NCBI GenBank assembly: GCA_964354345.1
Contig: CAYGZL010000017.1
Coordinates: forward strand, 1 to 64,000
Length of the DNA: 64,000 bases
Origin: CAYGZL01 sp964354345
Lineage (GTDB): Bacteria > Chloroflexota > Anaerolineae > Anaerolineales > UBA4823
Direction of reading: 5' to 3'
Below are positions 24,727 through 33,412 of this stretch, piece by piece. The position numbers and the translations under genes are program-made. The notes beneath the pieces were generated by a model. It searched no databases and was not told the origin of the DNA. It worked only from the letters and a program-made list of their open reading frames with translations. Position 1 is the first letter of the stretch; every line of letters starts with the position of its first letter.

Positions 24727-26217
24727 TTGATAAAATCATGGCATCCAGTAATTACTTTGGGATTTCTGTGCTTCGCCATCCTGGTAAGCGCCTGTGGCGC
24801 AGGTAGCTTTTGGCTGCCGCCTACTCCCACGCCCACTATCGAATGGAAACCCTCCGCGACGCCAGTGCGTCTGGCAGATCTGGCGGTGAGCAGCTTGACG
24901 ATTGAAACGCCCTCGGGTAACCTGTGTAATATCACAGCGGATGACCTGTGGTTACAACTGGAAATCGTCAACCAGGGGGAAGCTGACGCCGGGCAATTCA
25001 TTATCGAGGTCAATGGCAACCGTCAACAAGTACCCGACGGTCTGGCTGCTGGTAAAAGAATTGTAATCGGTTTCCGGGGCTATCAGTATCGGACCAGTGT
25101 GCGCCTGGATGTTACAGATCAGGTTAAGGAGACCAATGAGGCCAATAATTTGCACGTTAAGGAGATGGCTCAACCAACCCGCCCGGTGATTTGCTTTGTA
25201 ACGCCAACCCCACAGGTTGCGGTTGCTCAACCCCTGAGCACTCTAAAAGGTCATACCGGTGCGGTTACCTCGGTAGCATTTTCACCAGACGGCAATCTGG
25301 TCGCTTCAGGTTCATCCGATAACACCCTGCGTTTGTGGCGAGTCACCCAGGGTGTACTGCTACGCACGATGACCGGTCATCCGTTTCCAATCCTGGATGT
25401 AGTTTTTTCCCCGAATGGAGGCACTCTGGCAACAGCCTCCAGCGACGGGATTGTGCGTGTCTGGCAGGTGTCCAATGGCGCTTTGCTCGATTCCTTCACC
25501 GGACATGGCGGTCGTGTTACCAGCGTGGCCTTCGCGCCGGATAGTCGCACATTGGCGTCAGGGAGTGAAGATTATACAGTTCGATTATGGAACCTGGTGA
25601 CTGGTAGGTTAACCCTGACGATTGACGAAGGGATGGCCAGTGTGAATTGCCTGGCCTTTTCTCCCGATGGCAATCTATTGGCCTGGGGAGAGCAGGATGG
25701 TCACCTGCGCTTGTGGAAGGTGGTGGAGGGCGCCTGGCTGAATATTGTTCGATTGAGCAATGAAGCGATTACCAGTCTGGCGTTTTCTCCAGATGGCACC
25801 TGGTTAGCGACCGGCACTGCCCAGGGAATGTTGTATATTTTACGCGTTGCAGATGGGAAAGTGGTTCATCAATCCTCCCCTCACACCCAGGCGATCACCG
25901 GATTGGCTTATTCTCCCGACGGGAATTGGTTCGTCACCGCCTCACGAGAGGGTATCTTACGCCTTTGGCAAGTTCGATTGGTTCAAGAGGTAACATTGCC
26001 CGTGGGTACAACGCCAACCCCGGGCACGCTACCTCCTCCAATCGCAACCGCGACTTATCCGCCGGTAAATCTCCAACTTACCCTCTCGCGCCTTTTGCGA
26101 GGTCACGCAGGTCCGGTGACCAGTGTGGCTTATTCTCCACGTGGCAATCTTATCGCCTCTGGTTCGGAAGATCAAACTATCCGCTTGTGGGAACCGCCTG
26201 GGAGTGAAAATCCCTGA
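24727..26217 (+). CDS. CARDB-WD40 propeller lipoprotein
   Basis: A 496-aa lipoprotein that begins at a TTG one base after the preceding stop (24725). No ATG lies in frame nearby, and GGAAA lies 7 nt upstream. A signal peptide with lipobox LVSACGAG puts Cys23 at the mature N-terminus. Residues about 45-145 form a CARDB domain (LADLAVSSLTIETPSG to VKETNEANNL). Seven WD40 repeats follow (HTGAVTSVAFSPDGNLVASG and similar), six in a row and the last after a Pro/Thr linker near 430-455. A surface-exposed propeller for protein or glycan contact is likely. The partner is unknown. Confidence 0.87.
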   Translation: MIKSWHPVITLGFLCFAILVSACGAGSFWLPPTPTPTIEWKPSATPVRLADLAVSSLTIETPSGNLCNITADDLWLQLEIVNQGEADAGQFIIEVNGNRQQVPDGLAAGKRIVIGFRGYQYRTSVRLDVTDQVKETNEANNLHVKEMAQPTRPVICFVTPTPQVAVAQPLSTLKGHTGAVTSVAFSPDGNLVASGSSDNTLRLWRVTQGVLLRTMTGHPFPILDVVFSPNGGTLATASSDGIVRVWQVSNGALLDSFTGHGGRVTSVAFAPDSRTLASGSEDYTVRLWNLVTGRLTLTIDEGMASVNCLAFSPDGNLLAWGEQDGHLRLWKVVEGAWLNIVRLSNEAITSLAFSPDGTWLATGTAQGMLYILRVADGKVVHQSSPHTQAITGLAYSPDGNWFVTASREGILRLWQVRLVQEVTLPVGTTPTPGTLPPPIATATYPPVNLQLTLSRLLRGHAGPVTSVAYSPRGNLIASGSEDQTIRLWEPPGSENP

Positions 26218-26228
26218 GTTGTTATTTC

Positions 26229-27116
26229 ATGCGCTTTCATAAACCTCGCCTCCGCAATTTCACACTCCTGGTGTTCGGTATTGGCCTGGTTGGATTCGCA
26301 TTATTGGCCTGGTTCGGTTTAGGTCTGCGTCCTCAACCCGCTCAAAAAAATGAAGCCCTTTTCCAGGGTATTACTTACGCACGTTTGGTGCGACAAACAC
26401 CCCGTTCGCTGGTGGTTCATGTAGTCCGAGTAAAACTAAACCAAAAAGGACTTTCCTTCCTGGTGACACCTGGTGATCCAAAAAGGGAATTACCGCTCAA
26501 AGCTCGCACAACTTCCCAGTTCTTGTCTGAATATAAACTGCAGGTGGCTATCAATGGGGATAGTTTCTCTCCCTGGCGGAATACCGCATTGGATGATTAT
26601 CCAAAACCCGGTGATCCCGTTGCACCAACCGGACTGGCGGCTTCGAAAGGGGTAATCTATTCCCGGGCAACCGATAACCTACCCACCCTGTACATCTCGC
26701 GCACGAATCAAGCCAGGTTTAATCCTCCTCCTGGCCAAATTTACAACGCCATTTCAGGTAATCATATGCTGGTTGACCGAGGCCAGGTCCAGCCAGACCT
26801 TGATGAAGACTTGCAGCCTCGCACAGCCGTCGGTCTGGATCGGCGCAGCCGGGAGTTGATCCTGGTTGTCGTGGATGGTCGTCAGCCTGGTTTCAGCGAA
26901 GGGGTTTCATTACTCGAATTGGCCAGCTTAATGATCGAATTCAATGCTTATTGGGGGATGAATCTGGATGGCGGCGGCTCCTCAACCCTGGTCGTTCAGG
27001 ATCCTTCTGGCCAACCGAAAGTGCTCAACTCTCCGGTTGAGCACCGCTGGCCAGGTCGTGAGCGTCCGGTGGGCAACCATCTGGGCATTTTCGCACCGGG
27101 ACTGTCATCGAAATAA
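26229..27116 (+). CDS. Phosphodiester glycosidase family protein (NAGPA/DUF2233-like)
   Basis: A 295-aa protein with an N-terminal membrane anchor (FTLLVFGIGLVGFALLAWFG). It has a C-terminal domain like phosphodiester alpha-N-acetylglucosaminidase, which removes sugar-phosphate caps. Conserved blocks are LQVAINGDSFSP (near residue 95), YNAISGNHMLVDRGQV (near 175), PRTAVGLDRRSRELILVVVDGRQ (near 200) and the signature MNLDGGGSSTLVVQD near 245-259. It is encoded 11 bp after the WD40 lipoprotein and likely acts outside the membrane on envelope glycans. Confidence 0.87.
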   Translation: MRFHKPRLRNFTLLVFGIGLVGFALLAWFGLGLRPQPAQKNEALFQGITYARLVRQTPRSLVVHVVRVKLNQKGLSFLVTPGDPKRELPLKARTTSQFLSEYKLQVAINGDSFSPWRNTALDDYPKPGDPVAPTGLAASKGVIYSRATDNLPTLYISRTNQARFNPPPGQIYNAISGNHMLVDRGQVQPDLDEDLQPRTAVGLDRRSRELILVVVDGRQPGFSEGVSLLELASLMIEFNAYWGMNLDGGGSSTLVVQDPSGQPKVLNSPVEHRWPGRERPVGNHLGIFAPGLSSK

Positions 27117-27258
27117 ACCGGAATAATCCGCTGATAATTTGTAGTAATTGACTGATTTTATAAATGATAAAATTCAGCAACACTCCTTAATCATTTTCGG
27201 AGTATCTTAGCGAACAGGATTGTGTTTTCATTTTACCTATCTTCTACAGGAATCATAA

Positions 27259-29775
27259 ATGCAAATCGATCTAGAGCTTTACCGCCGCGATGTGATCCTC
27301 CCGACCAGGCCGCCTCTGCGCCTGTCGGTGATTGACATTGCGCCAGAACATCCCCACCGGACCATGGTATTTATCCATGGCTTTGGAGGACAGGCGACGC
27401 AATGGCAATACCAGCTCCAAATGTTTTCCGCAGAGAATCGCGTTATCGCGCTGGATTTGCGCGGTCATGGACGTTCGGACCGGTCACGCGATGGATATGC
27501 TATGCAACAAATCCTGGCTGACCTGGTGATGGTTCTGGATGTCTTGGGCGTGAATGAGAAGATCATCCTGGCTGGACATTCTTTCGGGGGGGCGATCGTC
27601 ACTGAATTTGCCCTGGCCTATCCTCAACGAGTGGAACGCCTGGTGTTGATCGCCGTGGCCAGAGTGTTTCGTTTGAACTGGTTTTACAGTTTGCCATTGC
27701 GCCTCCCCGCGGCTACCTTGCAGTTCCTTACACCCTTCACTCGCCATTGGTTGAAAGCCCATCCGACCGTTCTAAAAGCATGGTACGACAGCACAGTTGC
27801 CCAATGGGATGGACGAGTGCTCTTCCCGCGCTTAAATTTTCCGACTCTGGTGATCCGTGGTCACCTGGATGTTGTCCTGGCAAAACCGCTTTTTGACGAG
27901 GTGGCCCGCTTGATTCCCAACGCGGAGGAGGTGGATGTCGGCGCTTCGGGTCACCTGGTGATGTTGGAGCGACGTGAAGCAGTCAACCGGGCAATTGCAC
28001 GGTTTATGGAGGGCGAACGTCGGATGAGTCCATCGTCTGCTTCGATCGGGGAAGGGGAAATGTTTTCGGTCGGTCACGCACGAAGCAGTTTAATGAAGGA
28101 GCGACCCTGGTTGGGGCATTATGAAAAAGACGTGCCCTATACCGTGGCCGTGCCTCGGGTGCCCCTGTTTGAGCTCTTGAGTTCAGCCACCCGGCGCTTC
28201 GGCAGACGGACAGCGCTTATTTTTGAAGGCCGGCGGCTGTCTTACCAACGCCTGGAACAGGAAGTCAATCGCTTTGCCAATGCGCTCATCAACCTGGGGA
28301 TCAAACCTGGCGATCGGGTGATCCTGATCTTACCCAATTTGCCACAATTAGTCGTTGCCTTTTATGGAACATTGAAAGCTGGCGCCGTGGCAGTTTTCAC
28401 ACTCCCCACCACTCAACCCGAGGAACTGATCCGCCAGATTTGCGATTCGGGGGCGCGTGTGTTGGTCATCCTGACCCAATTCGACGAGTTAATCGCTCAG
28501 ATCAATAAACTCGAACCATGCGGTCAATCACCTTTGGCGCATGTGATCTTTACCCACATTACGGATTACTTGCCCCCTCTCAAGCGCCTGGTGTGGCATC
28601 TTTCAGCGGAGCGGCGCCGCCAACATCAGTTGGATCTCAAGCTGAATGCCAGCACTCATGCCTTCAAGCCCCTGTTGGCAGCCCAAAGCCCTGCCGCGCC
28701 TGCGCTTGAGGTCGCTTCACGTGACCTGGCTGTGGTTCAATATACTGGCGGCACCACCGCTGATCCAAAGGGTGTCATGCTTTCTCATCGGAATCTGGTA
28801 GCCAATACTCTGCAAACCCGCCATTGGATGCCAGGCGCTCAGGAGGGTCGCGAACGTTTCTTAAGTGTAGTGCCCTTTTCTCACAGCTACGGTCTGACCA
28901 CTTGCCTTAACCTGCCGTTGGCGCTTGGCGCAAGCGTGATCCTGCTGCCATCCTTCGAGCTGATGCCAGTTTTGCGCGCCATACGCCGTTACCGACCGAC
29001 GATCTTTCCAGGTGTACCGCAGATGTATGTTGCTTTGTTGGATGTCCCAAAAATTCGTCACTACGGCATCCGCTCGATCAAAGCCTGCCTGAGCGGATCA
29101 GCGCCATTACCGATTGAAGTTCAAGAGGCCTTCGAGAAGTTGACCCGCGGACGGCTGGTGGAAGGTTACGGATTAACCGAAGCCGGACCGGTGACGCATG
29201 CTAATCCTCTGTTCGGTCTGCGGAAATATGGAAGTATTGGCATCCCGCTCCCTTCCACTGAGGCGCGCCTGTTTGATCTGCGTACCGGGAAACGCAGGGT
29301 GCCGGTGGGTCACATTGGCGAGTTGGCCGTGCGTGGTCCACAGGTCATGCTGGGATACTGGCAGGATAAAGAAGCCAATGACCGGGTATTGACTCCGGAT
29401 GGCTGGTTGCTGACGGGCGATGTTGCACAGATGGATAGCGATGGTTACTTCCGGATTATCGCCCGAAAGGCGGATATGTGGTATCCGAATAAGCCAGCCA
29501 AACAACCGGCCTTCCCGCGCGATGTCGAAGAAGTTTTATTTGAGATTCCCCAGGTCAAAGAGGCGGCTGTGGTGGCAGTTGCGGGACGTCCGATTGCCTT
29601 TGTAATTGGCAGGCGCGAGCGCCTGACGGGGGAAGCCGTGATTGCTTATTGCCGGAGACGTCTACCTCCGGAGCTGGTACCGCGCCTGGTGATATTTGTT
29701 GATGATTTCCCGCGTACCTTTATCGGCAAGGTGTTGCGACGAGAATTAGCCCGCCGGGTGCCACCCAATCCATGA
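27259..29775 (+). CDS. Fused alpha/beta-hydrolase and AMP-binding acyl-CoA-ligase-like enzyme
   Basis: An 838-aa two-domain protein. Residues about 1-255 are an alpha/beta hydrolase with FIHGFGGQATQW (oxyanion) and a serine nucleophile in LAGHSFGGAIV, closing with GASGHLVMLER (His). After a linker, residues about 290-838 are an adenylate-forming ligase with YTGGTTADPKGVMLSHRNL (P-loop), VEGYGLTEAGPV, TGDVAQMDSDGYFRI and the catalytic Lys in GKVLRREL. A serine nucleophile argues against the OleBC olefin fusion, whose OleB is Asp-dependent. The hydrolase may supply or edit the acyl substrate. The region after FRIIARKAD is unlike normal ligases. The stop overlaps the next hydrolase by 4 bp. Confidence 0.9.
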   Translation: MQIDLELYRRDVILPTRPPLRLSVIDIAPEHPHRTMVFIHGFGGQATQWQYQLQMFSAENRVIALDLRGHGRSDRSRDGYAMQQILADLVMVLDVLGVNEKIILAGHSFGGAIVTEFALAYPQRVERLVLIAVARVFRLNWFYSLPLRLPAATLQFLTPFTRHWLKAHPTVLKAWYDSTVAQWDGRVLFPRLNFPTLVIRGHLDVVLAKPLFDEVARLIPNAEEVDVGASGHLVMLERREAVNRAIARFMEGERRMSPSSASIGEGEMFSVGHARSSLMKERPWLGHYEKDVPYTVAVPRVPLFELLSSATRRFGRRTALIFEGRRLSYQRLEQEVNRFANALINLGIKPGDRVILILPNLPQLVVAFYGTLKAGAVAVFTLPTTQPEELIRQICDSGARVLVILTQFDELIAQINKLEPCGQSPLAHVIFTHITDYLPPLKRLVWHLSAERRRQHQLDLKLNASTHAFKPLLAAQSPAAPALEVASRDLAVVQYTGGTTADPKGVMLSHRNLVANTLQTRHWMPGAQEGRERFLSVVPFSHSYGLTTCLNLPLALGASVILLPSFELMPVLRAIRRYRPTIFPGVPQMYVALLDVPKIRHYGIRSIKACLSGSAPLPIEVQEAFEKLTRGRLVEGYGLTEAGPVTHANPLFGLRKYGSIGIPLPSTEARLFDLRTGKRRVPVGHIGELAVRGPQVMLGYWQDKEANDRVLTPDGWLLTGDVAQMDSDGYFRIIARKADMWYPNKPAKQPAFPRDVEEVLFEIPQVKEAAVVAVAGRPIAFVIGRRERLTGEAVIAYCRRRLPPELVPRLVIFVDDFPRTFIGKVLRRELARRVPPNP

Positions 29776-30575
29776 TGACTGCCGGAAATCCGGACGTGTT
29801 GATCCATGCCCGTATCGAAGGCGACGGGCAGCCGGTGATCTTGATTCACGGGATGGCGGCCTCGCTCTACGACTGGGATCATTTGATTCCAGAATTAGTG
29901 GCGGCGGGTTATCGCGCCTGCGCGTTGGATCTGCTGGGGCATGGCGATAGCTATAAACCTGATGATCCACTACGGTATGATATGGATACCGTGTATGCCT
30001 TGTTAGACTCCTGGATTGACAGCCTGGATCTTCAAGCCCCCTGCCGGCTGGTGGGTCACTCACTGGGTGGTTATCTGTCTCTGCGCTACACCCTGGCGCA
30101 TCCAGAGCGAGTGAAAAGTTTGTTTTTGATCGACCCATTTTTCAGCCCCAGCCAACTCCCTCCCTCGGTTAGCATTCTTAACCGCCGGCCCGACCTGGGG
30201 GCTCAGGCGTTACAAGCTGTGCCACAATGGATGATTAATAATTTGATCGGTTGGGATCTCTTTACCCGCAAGCATTTCTCACCCCAGGCGCGCCAGCGCA
30301 TGGCAGCCGATTTAAAACGCGCCTCTCCCAACATTCTGCGTATCCTGCAAAGAGTGCCTGACTTGACGCCGCGCCTGGCTGAAGTTCGCTGTCCCAGCCA
30401 GGTGATCTGGGGTGAGCGCGATCGCACGCTGCTTCCTTCAACCTTTACCGTCCTGGTAGCTACCTTACCGCAGGCTTCTGGTCATCCGATCCCCAATTGC
30501 GGTCATCAACCGCATATCAGCCAGCCGGCGCGGGTAAACTGCTTAATCCGAGAATTTTTCTCTCAATTTGATTGA
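29772..30575 (+). CDS. Alpha/beta-hydrolase
   Basis: A 267-aa serine hydrolase. The oxyanion block VILIHGMAASLYDWDHLI is near residues 19-36. The nucleophile elbow is VGHSLGGYLSLRY near 95-107, a late Asp is in IWGERDRTLL and the His in IPNCGHQPHIS. It is coupled by a 4-bp ATGA overlap to the preceding fusion enzyme, which has its own hydrolase domain. The pair could act on the same acyl or ester substrate. Its last 13 bases overlap the convergent phosphatase gene on the other strand. Confidence 0.88.
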   Translation: MMTAGNPDVLIHARIEGDGQPVILIHGMAASLYDWDHLIPELVAAGYRACALDLLGHGDSYKPDDPLRYDMDTVYALLDSWIDSLDLQAPCRLVGHSLGGYLSLRYTLAHPERVKSLFLIDPFFSPSQLPPSVSILNRRPDLGAQALQAVPQWMINNLIGWDLFTRKHFSPQARQRMAADLKRASPNILRILQRVPDLTPRLAEVRCPSQVIWGERDRTLLPSTFTVLVATLPQASGHPIPNCGHQPHISQPARVNCLIREFFSQFD

Positions 30576-31372
30576 AATCCCATCTTTTTGAGCAGATTCC
30601 GCCCGGTCCACTCAGCAGGTATGGGAAGGTCAAGAGCTGCCAGGATGGTTGGCGCCAGGTCGGTAATGGCTACCGGTGCTGCAAGCGCCTGACCTTTCGG
30701 GACGCCTGGACCATGCAGAATCACCGGAACAGTCATGTCTTCTGGAAGGTCAGTGCCATGTGAATGATCATGCCCGCCGTGATCAGCCGTGACAATCAGC
30801 AGGCTGTTGGGAGGAAGCGCCCGTCGGATCAAACCAACGCACCGGTCAGCCCGAGCAATGATTTCCAGGTAAGCCGGTGACATCCAACCAGAGGAATGAC
30901 CGGCGATGTCTGTCAGACCCAGGTAAATAAAGGCGAAATTCACGGGTTTCTGGGCCATCCAGCTGACGACCAGTTCTGTCAGCTCCAGGTCGCCCATGCC
31001 ATCGGATTGTTCCAGGTTCTTCAGGAAAAATGCGCGATCCAACGCACCCGGACGCGCCAGGTCACGTAATTCTTCCCAATTGTAGAAGGAGGCGGTGGAT
31101 AATCCAGCCTGGTGGATCACCTCAAACAGGCTGGGAACTGGCGGATTGGAGGGGTGGTAGATATTATCGGTGATGCCATGCCGCTCGGGTGTTACACTCC
31201 AAAACAATGATGCAATACAGGGCAACGAGATGGATGGCATCACGGTTGTGGCAGCTAAAGTAAAGCTGCCACCGGTCATCAGGTCATCCATTTCCGGTAT
31301 GACTGCCTGTTGCAGGCCATCCGGGCGCATCCCATCGATCAGGATCAAGGCGATATGGGTGTTGGTATTCAT
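30563..31372 (-). CDS. Alkaline-phosphatase-superfamily phosphodiesterase
   Basis: A 269-aa enzyme of the type I phosphodiesterase / nucleotide pyrophosphatase group, similar to AP-superfamily hydrolases. Metal ligands are visible in ILIDGMRPDGLQ (Asp13) and in VTADHGGHDHSHG near residues 196-208. The region TVMPSISLPCIASLFWS near 43-59 holds the Ser/Thr nucleophile, and LGLTDIAGHSSGW the metal Asp and His. No signal peptide is visible. It overlaps the downstream EamA transporter gene by 4 bp at its start, and the converging hydrolase by 13 bp at its stop. Confidence 0.85.
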   Translation of the reverse strand: MNTNTHIALILIDGMRPDGLQQAVIPEMDDLMTGGSFTLAATTVMPSISLPCIASLFWSVTPERHGITDNIYHPSNPPVPSLFEVIHQAGLSTASFYNWEELRDLARPGALDRAFFLKNLEQSDGMGDLELTELVVSWMAQKPVNFAFIYLGLTDIAGHSSGWMSPAYLEIIARADRCVGLIRRALPPNSLLIVTADHGGHDHSHGTDLPEDMTVPVILHGPGVPKGQALAAPVAITDLAPTILAALDLPIPAEWTGRNLLKKMGFQSN

Positions 31373-32310
31373 TTTATAGCTACGATGACCAGTCCAGTTG
31401 AGATTAACGCCAGACCGAGCAAGCGGGGTGGGTCAGCCGGCTCTTTCTGCAAGAATATCCCAGCCAAAGCGCCCAGGGGGATACTGAGCTGGCGGAAGGC
31501 CGCGACGTAGCTCACATCGGTGACATAAGCCATCGCAGCCAGCACCAGCCCATAAGTGGCGGTAATAATTATCCCTGTCAGTGCGGCTACCATCAGAGGG
31601 GAAGCCTGTTTTATTATCGGCTGGTTACGCAGGTTGGGATTCAGGAGTTGCCCAAGAAGCCGGCGCTCTGGCGGGTGAGCCAGGATGTAAACCAGCAACG
31701 CCAGCGCGGTGGTCATGGATTCCAGCTCTACATAAAGGAGTGTATTTGCCTGTCCGCTCAATCCCAGTTCGGTATCAGCGCGCAGCGTACGCAGTGCCTG
31801 GTCGTCAGTCAGCGTGTAACCCGTTGTGCCCAGGGCGGTCAGCACAGCGAAGGCGCAGCACCAATTGATGAACAGTTCCGTCCGCAGCGAACGAAAGGAG
31901 CGCAACGGGAGTACCAGACAACCGGCAGCCACGCCAGCCATGCCCAGCAAACCCAGTGGATGGATGCCCTGGCTGCCCCAAGCCAACCGGATGCTTGCCA
32001 CCCACAACACCGGCAACGCTCGGGCTAAGGGATAAGCGATAGACAGGTCGCCGTGCCGGTAGGCCCCGGCCAGCCCGATATAATACACAGCCTGGCAAAT
32101 CCCCGCCAGGCTGACAAGCAGCCAGACAAGCGCTGGAATCCTTGGCAGCGCTGCCCGGTAAATAAACAAAATAGGCGCCAGCAGGATAACTGCAGCTAAC
32201 GAAGCAATCAAGAAGAATCCCACCGAAGGATTCTGGCGTTTCCCCAATGTGTTCCAACCTGCGTGGGTGACTGCCGAAATGCCGATCAGCAGGATCGCCA
32301 GGGGAGTAAT
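31369..32310 (-). CDS. EamA/DMT-family transporter with probable non-standard start
   Basis: A ten-helix drug/metabolite-type permease. The first standard start (TTG at 32245-32247) would yield MGKRQNPSVGF... and cut away helix 1. The frame is open upstream to a TAA (32311-32313) and encodes ITPLAILLIGISAVTHAGWN followed by TLGKRQNP, exactly the missing first helix. The only codons there are ATT (32308-32310) and CTG (32299-32301). The transporter then probably starts with AUU or CUG, or an ATG was lost by mutation. The frame opens 4 bases after the stop of the upstream gene, suggesting coupling. Confidence 0.75.
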   Translation of the reverse strand: MTPLAILLIGISAVTHAGWNTLGKRQNPSVGFFLIASLAAVILLAPILFIYRAALPRIPALVWLLVSLAGICQAVYYIGLAGAYRHGDLSIAYPLARALPVLWVASIRLAWGSQGIHPLGLLGMAGVAAGCLVLPLRSFRSLRTELFINWCCAFAVLTALGTTGYTLTDDQALRTLRADTELGLSGQANTLLYVELESMTTALALLVYILAHPPERRLLGQLLNPNLRNQPIIKQASPLMVAALTGIIITATYGLVLAAMAYVTDVSYVAAFRQLSIPLGALAGIFLQKEPADPPRLLGLALISTGLVIVAIK

Positions 32311-32314
32311 TTAA

Positions 32315-32674
32315 TTAATCCGGCTTATGAATTTTCCCGTAGTCTTCTGGTCCAAGTTCGGATGGAGATTCGGGTGGAGTAGAGACAGCCGGTGGTGTTG
32401 GCGCAGGTGTTTGTGGAGCAGTCGGTGCTGCGGGAACTGCTTTCTTTGCAGCCAGGGTAGCCTGTTGCGCAGCCTTCTCCTGTTCGGCTTTTTCCTGTTC
32501 GAGACGTTGCTTGCGGTAGATAGTTTCGTCTTTTTCTAAGGCTTTCTCGACCTCCGCAGCCAGAGCCTGTGTGTAGCCTTCTTTATTCAGCCGGCGCAGG
32601 AAATCCCCCTGCAAGCGCGGTGGGAGCAATTTGATGCGTTGCGCCAGGCGGTCTTTGAGCGGATCAGTACTCAT
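32315..32674 (-). CDS. Hypothetical protein with coiled-coil and Pro-rich tail
   Basis: A 119-aa protein I do not recognise. I start at the ATG at 32672-32674, where GGAGG precedes the start by 4 nt, not at 32746. Residues 1-45 (MSTDPLKDRLAQRIKLLPPR onward) look like a small helical domain. Residues about 45-75 are Glu, Lys and Gln rich and helix-forming (YRKQRLEQEKAEQEKAAQQA). The tail is Ala/Pro rich and ends EDYGKIHKPD. Such proteins are common in this phylum as conserved unknowns. It precedes the transporter in the same transcript. Confidence 0.72.
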   Translation of the reverse strand: MSTDPLKDRLAQRIKLLPPRLQGDFLRRLNKEGYTQALAAEVEKALEKDETIYRKQRLEQEKAEQEKAAQQATLAAKKAVPAAPTAPQTPAPTPPAVSTPPESPSELGPEDYGKIHKPD

Positions 32675-32788
32675 TATTCCTCCATTTGTACACTCGATAT
32701 TATTGAATGTGGATGGGATGCTGCTATTGTACCAGATTGACTTCATGATATCATTCCCACTGTCGCTTTCTGAATGAGGAACAGTATC

Positions 32789-33313
32789 ATGCGCTGGAAA
32801 TTATTCTTATTCGTCCTAATTGTTATCATTTACCCCCTGGTAGCTTGCCTGGGTAGCTCTGTTCTACCCAACAAATCGGGGCAGCCATCTCAATCCCCCT
32901 CGACACAATTGACACCTGGAGCAACCCCGAAAATTCTTCCTGCTGATACTCCTGTCTTACAGACGGCCATTCTCGGGCAGCCATTCCAGTTGCGCGGTGG
33001 TCAGGCAGTCGCCCTGGTAGATGAAAACCTGACGGTCCGTTTTGCTGCAGTGCTGGAAGATTCGCGCTGTCCCCGGAACGTGACTTGTGTCTGGAGTGGT
33101 CGGGCGCGCCTGCAGGTGGTCTTGCAGAAAGGTCAGGAGGCAGAGAGTATCCTGGAAGTAAACAGCCTCCCCGGGCAGGTTCCAGTTCAATTTCAATCTT
33201 ATCAGATAACCTTAGCGGCGCTGGATCCGTATCCTGAGGAAGCCGGACGGACTTATAAGTTATCCGATTATTTAATGACAATCGTTGTAGAACGTGTCAC
33301 ACCGCGAGCATAG
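32789..33313 (+). CDS. Small secreted lipoprotein of unknown function
   Basis: A 174-aa exported protein. I use the ATG at 32789 because GAGGA lies 8 nt upstream. An ATG at 32774 would place that site inside the gene. The signal peptide has a lipobox-like LVACLGS. After a Ser/Pro/Thr-rich linker a beta-sandwich-like domain follows with the block DSRCPRNVTCVWSGRARLQV, which has two Cys and is typical of a small family in bacterial outer envelopes. No function is known. A bidirectional terminator separates it from the subtilase gene. Confidence 0.75.
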   Translation: MRWKLFLFVLIVIIYPLVACLGSSVLPNKSGQPSQSPSTQLTPGATPKILPADTPVLQTAILGQPFQLRGGQAVALVDENLTVRFAAVLEDSRCPRNVTCVWSGRARLQVVLQKGQEAESILEVNSLPGQVPVQFQSYQITLAALDPYPEEAGRTYKLSDYLMTIVVERVTPRA

Positions 33314-33363
33314 CTGGAGATCCCTGGGTGTCTATCCCCCGTAATACCGACCTCATTAAAAAT

Positions 33364-33399
33364 AATATCGGTGTTGGTCGAAAGGCCAACACCGATATT
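33364..33399. terminator. Bidirectional intrinsic terminator
   Basis: A perfect 14-bp stem (33364-33377 and 33386-33399, AATATCGGTGTTGG with its complement) around an 8-nt loop, with an A-rich left flank and a TTTT right flank. It lies between the convergent lipoprotein gene and subtilase gene. Confidence 0.85.
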
Positions 33400-33412
33400 T
33401 TGAACTATATGG

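Noticed and set aside
24727..24760. ATG inside AAAATCATGGCATCC as start of the WD40 lipoprotein
   Set aside because: That ATG is out of frame with the lipobox and CARDB domain; the TTG at 24727 is in frame.
27148..27173. TTGACT and TAAAAT before the fusion gene as a promoter
   Set aside because: The spacing is only 14 bp, too short for a normal sigma-70 promoter.
27259..29775. OleBC-type olefin biosynthesis fusion
   Set aside because: The hydrolase nucleophile is Ser in GHSFGG, not the Asp of OleB, and no oleA or oleD lies nearby.
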